Assembly (NCBI GenBank): GCA_002077045.2
Contig: KZ111183.1
Coordinates: forward strand, 13,164-23,636
Origin: Rachicladosporium sp. CCFEE 5018
Taxonomy: Eukaryota; Ascomycota; Dothideomycetes; Cladosporiales; Cladosporiaceae
Direction of reading: 5' to 3'
DNA: 10,473 bases
In this document: piece by piece, positions 1-7,887 of the stretch
Layout of the letters: each line of letters starts with the position of its first letter
Position numbering within the stretch: the stretch's first letter is position 1
Notes under the pieces: model-generated
Database searches by the model: none
The model's input: the letters and a program-made list of their open reading frames with translations, nothing else
What the model was told of the DNA's origin: nothing
Made by a program: the position numbers and the translations under genes

Positions 1-1977
1 GACATCGCTGGATGACGCGGCAGCCGAAGGCATGTAAGCTGAGGTACTGAACTTGACCGACGAACGCCTGATAGATGAAGGTAATGGTGTCGGGAGGGCA
101 GCGCTCGATTGCCTTCTGTATGACGTGATTTCCGTCCTTGTTCTTGACGCATTCTAGAACGTGATGCTCAAGCTCACTGACAAGTGCAGTCTGCTGCTCG
201 ACGAGGACGTGCTCGAGCGCCTTCTGAACCACGCGGCACCCGTACATCTGAGTGCTGAGATTCAGCACCTGGCCTCGCATTTTATTGGCCAGCATGCGCT
301 TGTGATCCTGGTGGCCATGGTCGAAGAACTTCTGAATAACGTAATTGCCGAACACGTCGGTCATCAGAGGAATGGCGTTTGGCTCAATCTCACGGAAGAC
401 TCTCTCCTTCTCGTCAGAGGTAGCAGTCTCCAACTTCGTCTGGATGAAGCGGGAGCCGTGCTGATCACCGGCGAACTCTGCGATATTGTCGAAGATATCT
501 TTGAGTTCATATCGCTTGTTGCTCTTGCCAGCTAGCTTGAACTCGTACAGCTTCTTGCTTTGCACACCTTCGGCGATTGAAAGATCCGCACGGGCAATCA
601 GAGCTCCATCAAGTCCTGACAAGCCCATGGAGAACGTTGGATAGTAGGGTAAGCTGGACCCATATTGCAAGCTTGGCGGCATCGCGTATGGATTGGAGTA
701 TGTTGAGGCATATGGATTGCGAAGTCCCATCATCTGAGAGTATTGCAGGTCTGTCATTGACGCGATATCCAGACCTCCTACGAACGGTTTGGCGAATAGA
801 CTGTCACTATTGCTCGTCCAGTCGTATTGCGTGCGAGGAGGATAATTTGCAGCCAGACTCCCGGGTGACACATCGTCCATGTCGGAGACGTCGCGCCGAT
901 GTACGGCAGATGACGTGCCTCTCTTACCCCGATCAAATGCCTCGAACTGTGAGTATGTGCTGACCTCGTTCAAGGCCATGTCCAGATCCGATAAGTCGAG
1001 TTCCCGCTTCGGGTCGTAGTACAGGTCCATGGTATCATCGAAGTCATCATTGTTCAGCTTGCACGCCGTGCTGGGCCTGCTCGAAGTCTGCGAAGTATTG
1101 CCACGAGGAAAGCTATTGTACTGCTCCGAAGCCTTTCTCGAATCATACCCTCTGACTGACGGCGTCATGGACATCTGACCAGTGCGCGATCTCAAGCTCT
1201 CGACTGACTGGTCACCGGCGTGTAGATTCCCATGCATTGACCACCCGAAAGAGTCCGCTCGCTGCTTGTTTGGTTCGAAGCCTGAGAATTTTCGCGCGGA
1301 GTCATCGGGCTCGTTGTCCGAGTGGCGAGAAGGAGGCTGACTGGCGATCCTGGACACTGGCTGAACGCCATGGAACAGGATTCTCGTATTCAGAGGTGAG
1401 ATGGGAGGTGTAGCCGCACCACCTGCTGTTGGATGCCGAGTATACACTTGCGGTGGTCTCGGAAAAGGATATTGGCCGGAAGTGCTGCCAAAGGGTGTTG
1501 CAGTGTGAGGACTGAGAGACCCTGGATACGCAGCTAGCACATGAGGTTGCTGTCGCGCAGGCTGCTGTTGCGCCAGTGGCAAGTATCCGCTACGCTGGCG
1601 TTGCGTCTCGTCTCTTGCTTGGAATGCACTCCATCTGCCCTGACTTGAAGGTATCGAGTCCTGGACAAGTTGGCTGATTCCGACGGGTGGCTCTGCGACA
1701 GATCTTGTACTGGGCAGTGAGGGTAGTACGTCGCCTCGAATTGTACTCCTTGAGTTGAGTCCGTTACTAGTGTGTGTTCCACCTACTCCCCAGATGTTGT
1801 GCTGCACTACTGCGCCATTTCCCAACGCATTGGTGCCTGACTGCGTTGCGTTGCGGGTGCTGTCGAGACGATGTCCGTTCGAAACAGTGAGAGTGCGGGA
1901 CTGCAGGCATGTCAGTGGTGCTTCTTCGTGCTGCATGGGATGTAATGGGGCGTGCGTACTACGGTGGAAGCTGCCAT
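1..1977 (-). CDS. puf3: Pumilio/Puf3-type RNA-binding protein (3' part cut off by the window edge)
   Basis: Sequence-specific mRNA-binding protein of the PUF family. Such proteins bind UGUA-containing 3'-UTRs in the cytoplasm and usually repress or destabilise the message. The minus frame is open from 2011 down to 2. Counting from the ATG at 1936, residues 1-470 are Ser/Pro/Gln/Asn-rich and unstructured, and PUF repeats follow. The RNA-reading helices are SRFIQ (495-499), NYVIQ (531-535), CRVVQ (567-571), NHVIQ (603-607) and CRVIQ (639-643), spaced exactly 36 residues apart. By the PUF code these read A-U-A-U-A, as repeats 1-5 do in Pumilio/Puf3. Repeats 6-8 lie beyond the window. The start is unsettled. 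ATG 1936 has a poor context (C at -3). ATG 1977 has a good one (A at -3, G at +4) and joins in frame through a proposed 59-nt intron, giving an N-terminus six residues shorter. The family is certain; orthology to Puf3 is inferred from the helices. Confidence 0.93.
1901..1959 (-). other. Putative first intron of the PUF gene
   Basis: On the minus strand, ATG at 1977-1975 opens a short exon encoding M-A-A-S-T-V. A GTACGC donor follows at 1959, a CTGAC branch-point match at about 1917-1913, and a CTGCAG acceptor ending at 1901. The exon is 18 nt and the next one resumes in phase 0 at 1900, so the PUF frame is kept. GTAGTA at 1962 is an alternative donor in the same phase. The length (59 nt) fits the window's other introns. 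This is inference; without it the gene would start at ATG 1936. Confidence 0.45.
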
Positions 1978-2932
1978 ATTTGCGAATGTCCTTAGGGCAG
2001 TGGTATTCGATCTAAATTACAAAATGTCACTGATGTCGAGTCGCTGCCGTGGAATCCGTAATTACTGTACAACAGGAACACCAGTCGAACGTACTATCGA
2101 AGGAAGGTAGACTATGTTGATTTCGTCGGTAGTGGCATCAAGGTCGCTACAGGTGTCTGTACAAAGCGATTCGGTGACTCAAGATCCAGTCCAGAGAGGG
2201 AGAGAACAGTATGTGCGAAATAGACACAAATATGTAGCCAGCGAAGCAAGGCAAGAGACGTAAGAAGCCAGGTGGATCCTCAGCAAAGTATGTGCAATAT
2301 TAGAGCAGGCTGGCGCAAGCTTTCCAGCTCCTGTGCTCTCTGAGCAGCGGGGAGTGGTAAGAATGCGCGGCAGGTGGCATCGGCGCACGAGGAGTGGGAT
2401 TGTCTCGTCAGACCCTCATGGAGTGCCTGGATCCAGTGAAACGGACGAGGTGTATGCAAGGGGACCGAGGGGGAATCTCCAGTGTGGAATGCGGTCTCGT
2501 TGGTCGTGAGAATCGGACTATGCATATACAAAGTGGCTCGGTCAAGGTTCTGGTTGTGCGTCGCACAAAGAACGGAGGGGAAGAGCAGTCAGTCAGATCG
2601 AAGAAGATGGTCGAAGGAGAGACAGCAGAATCAGGCAGAACATGTGTAAGCCGCTTCAGCGCAGCGCACAGCGCAGCACGACAGGTGAGGTACACGGCCA
2701 CGCACAACTGCAGCTCTCCAAAATCACGGCGAGAGTTTGGCGGGACAGCGATTACCGGCAGGGGTCTTCAAACGGTCGGATGCTGGCGTGCGATTTGATT
2801 GATCCGCTTGTAATCTTCGCGGCCTCGCCCCGCAAAGCCGCCAGACCGGTCGTCCAAGCGTGCGCCAGAGAAGCCAGTGTCAGCCACGGATTGCGTCAAT
2901 TGCGCATGGTTTAGCTTTGGGCTTGATTGACT

Positions 2933-2949
2933 AAGTTCTGACAGAACTT
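2933..2949. repeat. Perfect inverted repeat, 8-bp arms with one central base
   Basis: AAGTTCTG, a central A, then CAGAACTT. It lies in the PUF-gene upstream region, 12 bases left of the CACGTG at 2962. Its symmetry suits a dimeric DNA-binding protein; no known factor is assigned. Confidence 0.6.
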
Positions 2950-2961
2950 CGAATATATGTG

Positions 2962-2967
2962 CACGTG
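2962..2967. promoter_or_regulatory. E-box CACGTG (candidate bHLH site 1)
   Basis: CACGTG in the context GTGCACGTGTCA, about 1 kb upstream of the PUF start codon. It is the core recognised by class-B bHLH factors such as Cbf1, which this window also encodes. The match is seen; binding is inferred. Confidence 0.4.
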
Positions 2968-3326
2968 TCAGTTGGCTTCTGGAAGGAGAGAAGGAGTCTG
3001 TTGAGACATCGCGGCACAGTCATGCGAAGTTGTCTCGATCTCGTTGACTGATCACGTCGCAACGACATTGCTCTCTAATCTCCCTTCACCGCCCTTCCCA
3101 CCGCCGCAGCGGCGCAAGGCCGGTGCGTTTTCGACAAAAGGCAGAGCTCAACATCGTCCAACGATCTAGCCGCGCAGGCAACCTTACCGCAAGCCCATCC
3201 TTTCTCCCAGAGTATCGCGTGGTGATACAACGTCTGCTAGCTGCATAGCACACGACTACGGCTCGCTCCGACTTCTAGGTAAAGGGATCTGGAGTCTGCA
3301 GATGCTGCGTGGCTACGTGCGTTGAC

Positions 3327-3333
3327 CACGTGA
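3327..3333 (-). promoter_or_regulatory. TCACGTG, matches the Cbf1 CDEI core (candidate site 2)
   Basis: On the minus strand the site reads TCACGTG, the seven-base heart of the yeast Cbf1 consensus RTCACRTG. Only the leading purine is absent (C in its place). It lies about 1.4 kb upstream of the PUF start. Confidence 0.45.
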
Positions 3334-3529
3334 GCGATTCAATTTTGATTTTGATGGGAATTGCGACATACTTGAGCTCTTGAGGAGGAGCACAAGACGA
3401 TCCGGACTCCCTCAATCTGATGGGCGTTGCGTCTTGTTGGTATCGTGTCGCCCGCTGGCAAGCGCGTGCTCAATGATCCCGTCCGTCTGATCAGTCGGTA
3501 TGCATATACCCGAGGGACCAATACTGTAC

Positions 3530-3548
3530 GTGACCGCACGTGGGTCAC
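3530..3548. promoter_or_regulatory. CACGTG inside a GTGACC/GGTCAC inverted repeat (candidate site 3)
   Basis: GTGACC (3530-3535) and GGTCAC (3543-3548) are perfect inverted arms that enclose CACGTG at 3537-3542. Outside them lie two 11-bp near copies of CCYGAGGGWCC at 3509-3519 and 3554-3564. The element is about 145 bp beyond the stop codon of pex4 and 1.6 kb upstream of the PUF start. Confidence 0.45.
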
Positions 3549-3691
3549 ACCTGCCTGAGGGTCCTGTCACTCACGCCCATCTTGACTTCGTGATATTCAC
3601 ATACTCTAGAGAGCAACAGGGCCCGCATTCTGTAGTCTGCCTGGCAGCCAGAGACTGCTCCTCCCGTCTCCGTCATCATCGTTGTTGCAGA

Positions 3692-4207
3692 TCACCTCCC
3701 CATAGCATACACTCCCGTGTAGAACCTTGCCAGCCCTTCCGCCGCCACCCCATCACCCTCCCTCAGTAGCCTTGCGATCTCCAGGTTAAGCGGACTATCC
3801 GGGTTTGCTCCAACACTCAGCAATTGCTGTATCGCCTCGAGTGTGCTCACAATGCCATAGGCAGGCGTCCAAGACGTCTTCAGGAGATCAAGGCAAATCT
3901 CGCCGGTCTTGAAGTCTACATTCGGGTGACAGCAGCGCGTCTGAAATTGGATCTTGGGCGGAGCATTTGGGTATGAAGAGGGGAGAGAGATTGTCAGAAT
4001 CCAGCGGCCTCCTATCGAAGCATTCAGTGAAGGTGATCATCGCTTGAGGTGCTCTTTCGCACCTTCGTAGGCTGTACCGTCTGGTCCACACAGGACCGCG
4101 GTCAGATGCAGTACATCGTCTTCGCTCGTGGGCTCGAGCCGTTCAACGGCCGGGCTTGGATCCTTCTGATATTGATCAAGCTCTTTGACTACCCGCTTCG
4201 CCGCCAT
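3692..4207 (-). CDS. pex4: Peroxisomal ubiquitin-conjugating enzyme E2 (peroxin-4)
   Basis: E2 enzyme that, anchored to peroxisomes by Pex22, monoubiquitinates the import receptor Pex5 on a cysteine so that it can be recycled by the Pex1/Pex6 ATPase. Exon 1 is 4207-4063 and exon 2 is 4011-3692, joined across a 51-nt intron to give 154 aa, a normal length for a single UBC domain. The N-terminal helix (MAAKRVVKELDQYQKDP) starts at residue 1, YEGGRW spans the splice, the HPN triad is at 77-79 and the catalytic Cys is C88 in GEICLDLLKTSWTPAY. That motif and the DSPLNLEIARLLREGD stretch after it are the Pex4 pattern and differ from Ubc4/5 or Ubc13. ATG 4207 has G at -3 and G at +4. All key residues are intact. 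It is divergent from the mitochondrial coiled-coil gene at 4609 and may share its promoter. Confidence 0.93.
4012..4062 (-). other. Intron of pex4 (51 nt)
   Basis: GTGCGA donor at 4062, CACTGAA branch-like motif, and an ATAG acceptor ending at 4012. Splicing joins Y-E-(G) to G-R-W in phase 1. It is required because the downstream frame has a stop at 4037-4039. The donor is weaker than the consensus. Confidence 0.9.
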
Positions 4208-4608
4208 CTCCAAATTCGCTTCTCCGAATTAAGGAAGCGGTGGTGCTGCTCCTATGAGCCTGGCCCCGGCAGTGGAGCGTAGCACAACACACCTCCGAGA
4301 GATGAGAAAAGACCCAATCCAGCAGAAGGTATGCTTGCCTCTCATACGACACCGCTTACTAAAGTGACTTCACGAGTGCGTCGATACGAGCGGGGGAGTG
4401 TCTCAATCCACCCGGAAACATCATGCTGACCTGCCTCGGTGTCCAAAGCTACGCCGTCGGCACGCGTTCACGAAGCTTTCGGTACTTAGCACGCTTCGGG
4501 TAGATCAGCCGAATCTCGGGCCGATCAGAAGCCAGGGTTTAGTCGCTCAGACGAAACACCAACACGTCGATCAACACAGGAATTTGGGACAAGGCGATAC
4601 TGGACACC
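4208..4608. promoter_or_regulatory. Divergent promoter between pex4 and the CCDC90-like gene
   Basis: These 401 bp separate two start codons that point away from each other, so both promoters and 5' leaders must be here. A CCTCGG hexamer lies at 4434-4439, the core bound by the fatty-acid regulators FarA/FarB in Aspergillus; a single hexamer is weak evidence. A short open frame of 26 codons starts with ATG 4423 and ends with TAG at 4501-4503, before the plus-strand gene. No clear TATA box was seen. Confidence 0.6.
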
Positions 4609-5973
4609 ATGGCCTCTCCACGACTGCCCTTCTTATGGCCAATGCTATACAGAGCGACAGAGTCCGCAGCACCTGCCAGACATGTTGTGCGCCAACGAGC
4701 GCTCCACTCGACTTCGAGACGACGGCAGAGCGAGACTGTACCGCAACGATATGGCACTGCCAATCAGCCGCCGCCCCAGGTCGGGCCTGGAACTATCATT
4801 CCACTGCCTGGCAAAAGTGCTGCAGTACCACGAGGCAAAGCGTTGCCCAAGATCGGAGAGAATTTGCAGAAGAAGGGCGAGCACGAGATCGACAATGATA
4901 AGGCGGGGCGCACAGTCATTGCCTCCTCCACAGAGCCTAAAGACGCCGCGAGCTCAGAAACCAAGACGCAAACACCCATAGGCGATCCAATGTTCGATTC
5001 AACAGGAGATACGCCCGTCAGCGCACCTGCAGAGAAACCCAAGCTTCCGCCGGAGAAACCTATGACTTCCATCTTACATGATGTCCCCGATCCTCTCACT
5101 CTCGAGAAGGAAGCTCAAAAAGCTTCGTCCCCTGTCGAGACCAAGTCGATGCCTCCAGAGTATCCCACCACTGTTTCCATGGATGAACACAGCCCTTCGG
5201 TCCATCCGCCACACATGGACACCCCAAAGTACATCCACCATTTCGATACCTACGGCCTAGTGAATCGGTTGAAAGAGAGTGGATGGACGGACAAGCAGGC
5301 GGTCACCATCATGAAGTCGATGCGCCTGTTGCTCGCTGACAATCTGGACGTCGCAAAGTCTGCCCTTGTCAGCAAGTCGAACGTGGAGAATGAGACTTAT
5401 CTGTTCCGCGCAGCTTGCTCGGAGCTGAGGACAGAGATCATAGCGCGTCGAAAAGCAGAGCAGGAGAAGATGCGGACAGAGCGCACTGGTCTCCAGCACG
5501 AGGTTGACATTCTTGGCCAGAGGCTCGGGCAAGAGATCGGGACGACACGAGATGAAGTGCGAGGCATGTTTGACGATCGCAAGATGGCGGTTAGGAATGA
5601 GCAACGGAGCATGGAAGGTAAGGTGCAGGAGTTGAATTACAAGATTACGGTGCAGCTACAGTCCGACAGCAAGTCCGATGTTGAGGGCTTGCGATGGGTG
5701 TTGACGAGACGAGTGATCATGACGCTGGGAATCATGGTAGTGATGGTCGTCACGAGTCTGAAGCTCTACTCGAACGAGATGCATGAGAGGGAGCTGGACG
5801 AGAAGAGGAGAGCCAACATGAGAAGTTCGGGGAGCCAGACCGAGAGCAATGGGACTGGTAGCGACTTCGTGGCCGACGACAGAATGGGAGGAGGGCGAAG
5901 AAGCGTGGGAACGGGTGGTGGAGAGATATTCGTCAAGGAGGGCGACAACCCGGCCTTTGTCAGTTTAGGATGA
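4609..5973 (+). CDS. CCDC90/MCUR1/Fmp32-type mitochondrial inner-membrane coiled-coil protein (DUF1640)
   Basis: Single exon, 454 aa. Family members (human MCUR1 and CCDC90B, yeast Fmp32) sit in the mitochondrial inner membrane and have been linked to calcium-uniporter control and to cytochrome c oxidase assembly; which role applies here is open. The first ~45 residues are rich in Arg, Ser and Ala and nearly free of acidic residues, with RALHST at about 30-35, a typical fungal mitochondrial presequence. Residues 50-205 are a Pro/Lys-rich linker. The conserved domain begins at FDTYGLV (212), continues as a long coiled coil (about 271-346) and ends with VEGLRWVLTRR and one membrane segment at about 369-384. 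A Gly/Ser-rich tail of nearly 70 residues follows. ATG 4609 sits in CACCATGG, a near-ideal start context. The family call is strong; the tail is not recognised. Confidence 0.87.
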   Translation: MASPRLPFLWPMLYRATESAAPARHVVRQRALHSTSRRRQSETVPQRYGTANQPPPQVGPGTIIPLPGKSAAVPRGKALPKIGENLQKKGEHEIDNDKAGRTVIASSTEPKDAASSETKTQTPIGDPMFDSTGDTPVSAPAEKPKLPPEKPMTSILHDVPDPLTLEKEAQKASSPVETKSMPPEYPTTVSMDEHSPSVHPPHMDTPKYIHHFDTYGLVNRLKESGWTDKQAVTIMKSMRLLLADNLDVAKSALVSKSNVENETYLFRAACSELRTEIIARRKAEQEKMRTERTGLQHEVDILGQRLGQEIGTTRDEVRGMFDDRKMAVRNEQRSMEGKVQELNYKITVQLQSDSKSDVEGLRWVLTRRVIMTLGIMVVMVVTSLKLYSNEMHERELDEKRRANMRSSGSQTESNGTGSDFVADDRMGGGRRSVGTGGGEIFVKEGDNPAFVSLG

Positions 5974-6406
5974 GGCACCCAGGCACCGATCGATACCCAG
6001 TAGATCGTCAATGCTCACACATTTGCGATGCAAGCGCAAGCTATCCTCACAGAGCAAGTACGTCCCGAATGTCTGGCTGCGAGACTACAGACATGCATGC
6101 GCGTGACGTCCGTGACAGAAGCAGGAGGCTGTTCACCTCCACGGTGTTCATACTTGGAGGCCAGAACGTGTTTCTGAGCCGCCCAATCAAACATGCCGCG
6201 TAAAGCGGGGCCCGGCCCGCGTACCCCATTTCTTGAATCGGTCTCACACCTCACATGACCAAGGCTTCCTCGTGACCTCCGTTCACCTCGACTGATATCA
6301 ACCTTTGTTCTCTATCTCCTGTTTCCACGTCAAACGATCTCCGACGATAGAGCATACAGAGTGTTCTGAAGCTGCTGAACTCTCGCCCAACTTCTGGAAT
6401 CGCCAA

Positions 6407-6444
6407 AATCAGGTGACTTCGAAGCGAAGGCGAATCAGGTGACT
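6407..6444. repeat. 12-bp direct repeat AATCAGGTGACT, two copies upstream of cbf1
   Basis: AATCAGGTGACT occurs at 6407-6418 and 6433-6444, 26 bases start to start. On the minus strand each copy contains GTCACCTG, one base away from the Cbf1 consensus RTCACRTG. A third partial copy, CGTGACT, is at 6454-6460. Confidence 0.6.
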
Positions 6445-6488
6445 GGAAAATCCCGTGACTGCCTCGAGAGATCAGACGTCAGGTCAAG

Positions 6489-6877
6489 GTATGTCCACCG
6501 AGTTGCAAACTCCGGCCACGTCTGCGTCGGCGCGGTAGCAGAGCGAGCAGTAGCAGCAGTAGAAAATATGATGAATCACTCTGGCTACGCGCACAACGAA
6601 GGGACGTTGCCACTACTGGCAGCATCAACGCACACCCAATGCCACGGCCACCGCGCTGGCCACCACAGGGAGATGGGCTCGGAACGCCGATGACTTGCGA
6701 CTGTGGCCGATCCCGGCGATATGGGCATCTGCATGCGATAAACCATGCGTGCGACGGTGCGCAAGATAGCCAATGTGATGCGCGTAGCCAACCATGCTCC
6801 CTGCCACTTCTGCTCCGCGATGGGAACTCGTCTTCGATGGCTCTCAGACCGACATGACTGACCGTGATGATCTCTAG
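6489..6877 (+). other. Possible 5'-UTR intron of cbf1
   Basis: AAG|GTATGT at 6489 is a consensus donor, and CTGAC at 6858-6862 followed by TCTCTAG ending at 6877 is a good branch point and acceptor. Removing this 389-nt stretch would discard the upstream ATGs between 6489 and 6877, leaving none between 6878 and the cbf1 start at 6945. This is inference from splice signals only, and the intron is longer than the others here. Confidence 0.3.
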
Positions 6878-6944
6878 ACTCCGTCCAGTGTACTGCGATA
6901 CGACGCATACACGCCAGCGGCGCCTCGGGGCATAGATCGCGACT

Positions 6945-7887
6945 ATGGCCGCACTGGCAGCGAAGCGGAAGCGCGACGCCAACGACATGCCGGACATGCG
7001 CGCTCCACCAGGCATGGACCAAGACAGTGAATTCTACGGCATGTATCTCGACAACACGGACATGCATTCACATGACAACGAAGGTCTTGCCTCTGTGCTA
7101 GCAGCTCAAGCCTCTGCCATGCCAGAACAGCACCAACCGCAACAACACCCAATGCATGCACCTGTCACACCACAGAACCCGACCAGACATCGAAAACTCC
7201 AGACGCCCGGCTCGATCGACGTGAGTGCGACCGATACGGCTTCCGCGGCGCTCGCTCAGTATCATAACATGATCGTGCCGGAGCCGACCGCGAACACGTT
7301 TATGCAGAACACGACACAGGGTGACAACAGTGGAGGCGCGACAGGTGATCATCAGAGGACGACGTCATTTGGAGATGGAGGGGATGCAGGCAGTGGAGAC
7401 AACGAGGGTTCACCGAACGGCACGTCGCAGACTCCAGGCGGTGGTAAGCCAAGCGTGGGATCAGATGAGTGGCACAAAGTGCGACGGGATAATCACAAAG
7501 AAGGTAAGCCTTGACCGTGCCATCAGGCACTTCCACCCCCACTGACCTCCGCCAACAGTCGAACGCCGCCGCCGCGAAACAATAAACGAAGGCATCAACG
7601 AGCTCGCGAAAATCGTACCCGGCTGCGAGAAGAACAAAGGCAGTATTCTTGCCCGCGCAGTGCAGTTCATCACGCAGCTCAAGGACAACGAAACGCAGAA
7701 TATCGAGAAGTGGACGCTGGAGAAGCTGCTTACGGAGCAGGCTATTGCGGAATTGAGCTCGAGTTGCGATAAGCTGAAGGCTGAGTGTCAGAGGGCTTGG
7801 GATGAGTGCGAGACGTGGAAGGCGAAGGCAGGGGCGGCAGGAGGGAGTGTGGATGGGGATGCTAAGGATGGGGAGGAGGAGGATTGA
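6945..7887 (+). CDS. cbf1: Cbf1-type bHLH-zipper transcription factor
   Basis: Nuclear bHLH factor of the Cbf1 (centromere-binding factor 1) family. In yeasts Cbf1 binds RTCACRTG, activates sulfur-amino-acid genes and is a centromere protein; in filamentous fungi the role is as a gene regulator. Exon 1 (6945-7503) joins exon 2 (7559-7887) to give 295 aa. Residues 1-170 are low-complexity, with a KRKRD nuclear-localisation-like patch near the start. The bHLH begins with SDEWHKVRRDNHKEVERRRR (173-192). H184, E188 and R192 form the His-Glu-Arg set of class-B bHLH proteins that read CACGTG. The loop is PGCEKNKG, helix 2 ends near residue 228, and a zipper-like coiled coil and an acidic tail follow. 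ATG 6945 has A at -3 and G at +4, with an in-frame TAG at 6933. The gene is convergent with tif6. Confidence 0.93.
7504..7558 (+). other. Intron of cbf1 (55 nt)
   Basis: GTAAGC donor at 7504, CTGAC branch point at 7542-7546 and AACAG acceptor ending at 7558. It splits the Val codon of HKE-V-ERRRR in phase 1, in the middle of the DNA-binding basic region. Reading through it meets a stop (TGA at 7512-7514). Confidence 0.95.

Larger units (their letters stand above)
1978..3691. other. 1.7-kb intergenic region upstream of the PUF gene, downstream of pex4
   Basis: No recognisable gene is present. The longest open frames here (for example 2394-2798 plus and 2408-2707 minus) overlap each other and show no domain, no compositional coding signal and no splice structure. 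Since both flanking genes run leftwards, this stretch should contain the promoter and long 5' leader of the PUF gene and the 3' end of the pex4 transcript. It holds three CACGTG hexamers (2962, 3327, 3537), a 17-bp palindrome (2933-2949) and an inverted repeat around the last E-box. No tRNA A/B-box pair was seen. Confidence 0.7.
5974..6944. other. Intergenic region: 3' end of CCDC90-like gene and upstream/leader of cbf1
   Basis: No recognisable gene in 971 bp. The left part should be the 3'-UTR of the CCDC90-like gene, and no TGTA Pumilio core is visible in its first ~140 bp. The right part should hold the cbf1 promoter and leader. It contains a TCACATG (6251-6257), a 12-bp direct repeat (6407-6418 and 6433-6444) and a possible 5'-UTR intron (6489-6877). 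A 178-codon minus frame (6479-7015) crosses the cbf1 start and shows no domain, so I treat it as chance. Confidence 0.6.

Noticed and set aside
161..535. 124-codon plus-strand open frame
   Set aside because: It is antisense to the PUF repeats, whose frame is confirmed by five evenly spaced conserved helices.
1270..1285. GGTTCGAAGCC resembling a tRNA B box
   Set aside because: It lies within the coding frame of the PUF gene, has no A box at a suitable distance and no cloverleaf.
2394..2798. 134-codon plus-strand open frame in the PUF upstream region, with a 99-codon minus frame across it
   Set aside because: No domain, targeting signal or splice structure is recognised, and both strands are open over the same stretch. 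Chance is the simpler reading; expression data or a conserved homologue would change this.
4398..4898. 166-codon plus-strand open frame
   Set aside because: It overlaps the start of the CCDC90-like gene in another frame, and has no ATG at its start and no domain.
5974..6120. Hypothesis that the CCDC90-like mRNA is a target of the neighbouring PUF protein
   Set aside because: No TGTA core, let alone TGTANATA, was seen in the first ~140 bases after its stop codon.
6479..7015. 178-codon minus-strand open frame across the cbf1 start
   Set aside because: No recognisable domain. It overlaps the conserved cbf1 start and its long runs of Arg and Leu look compositional.
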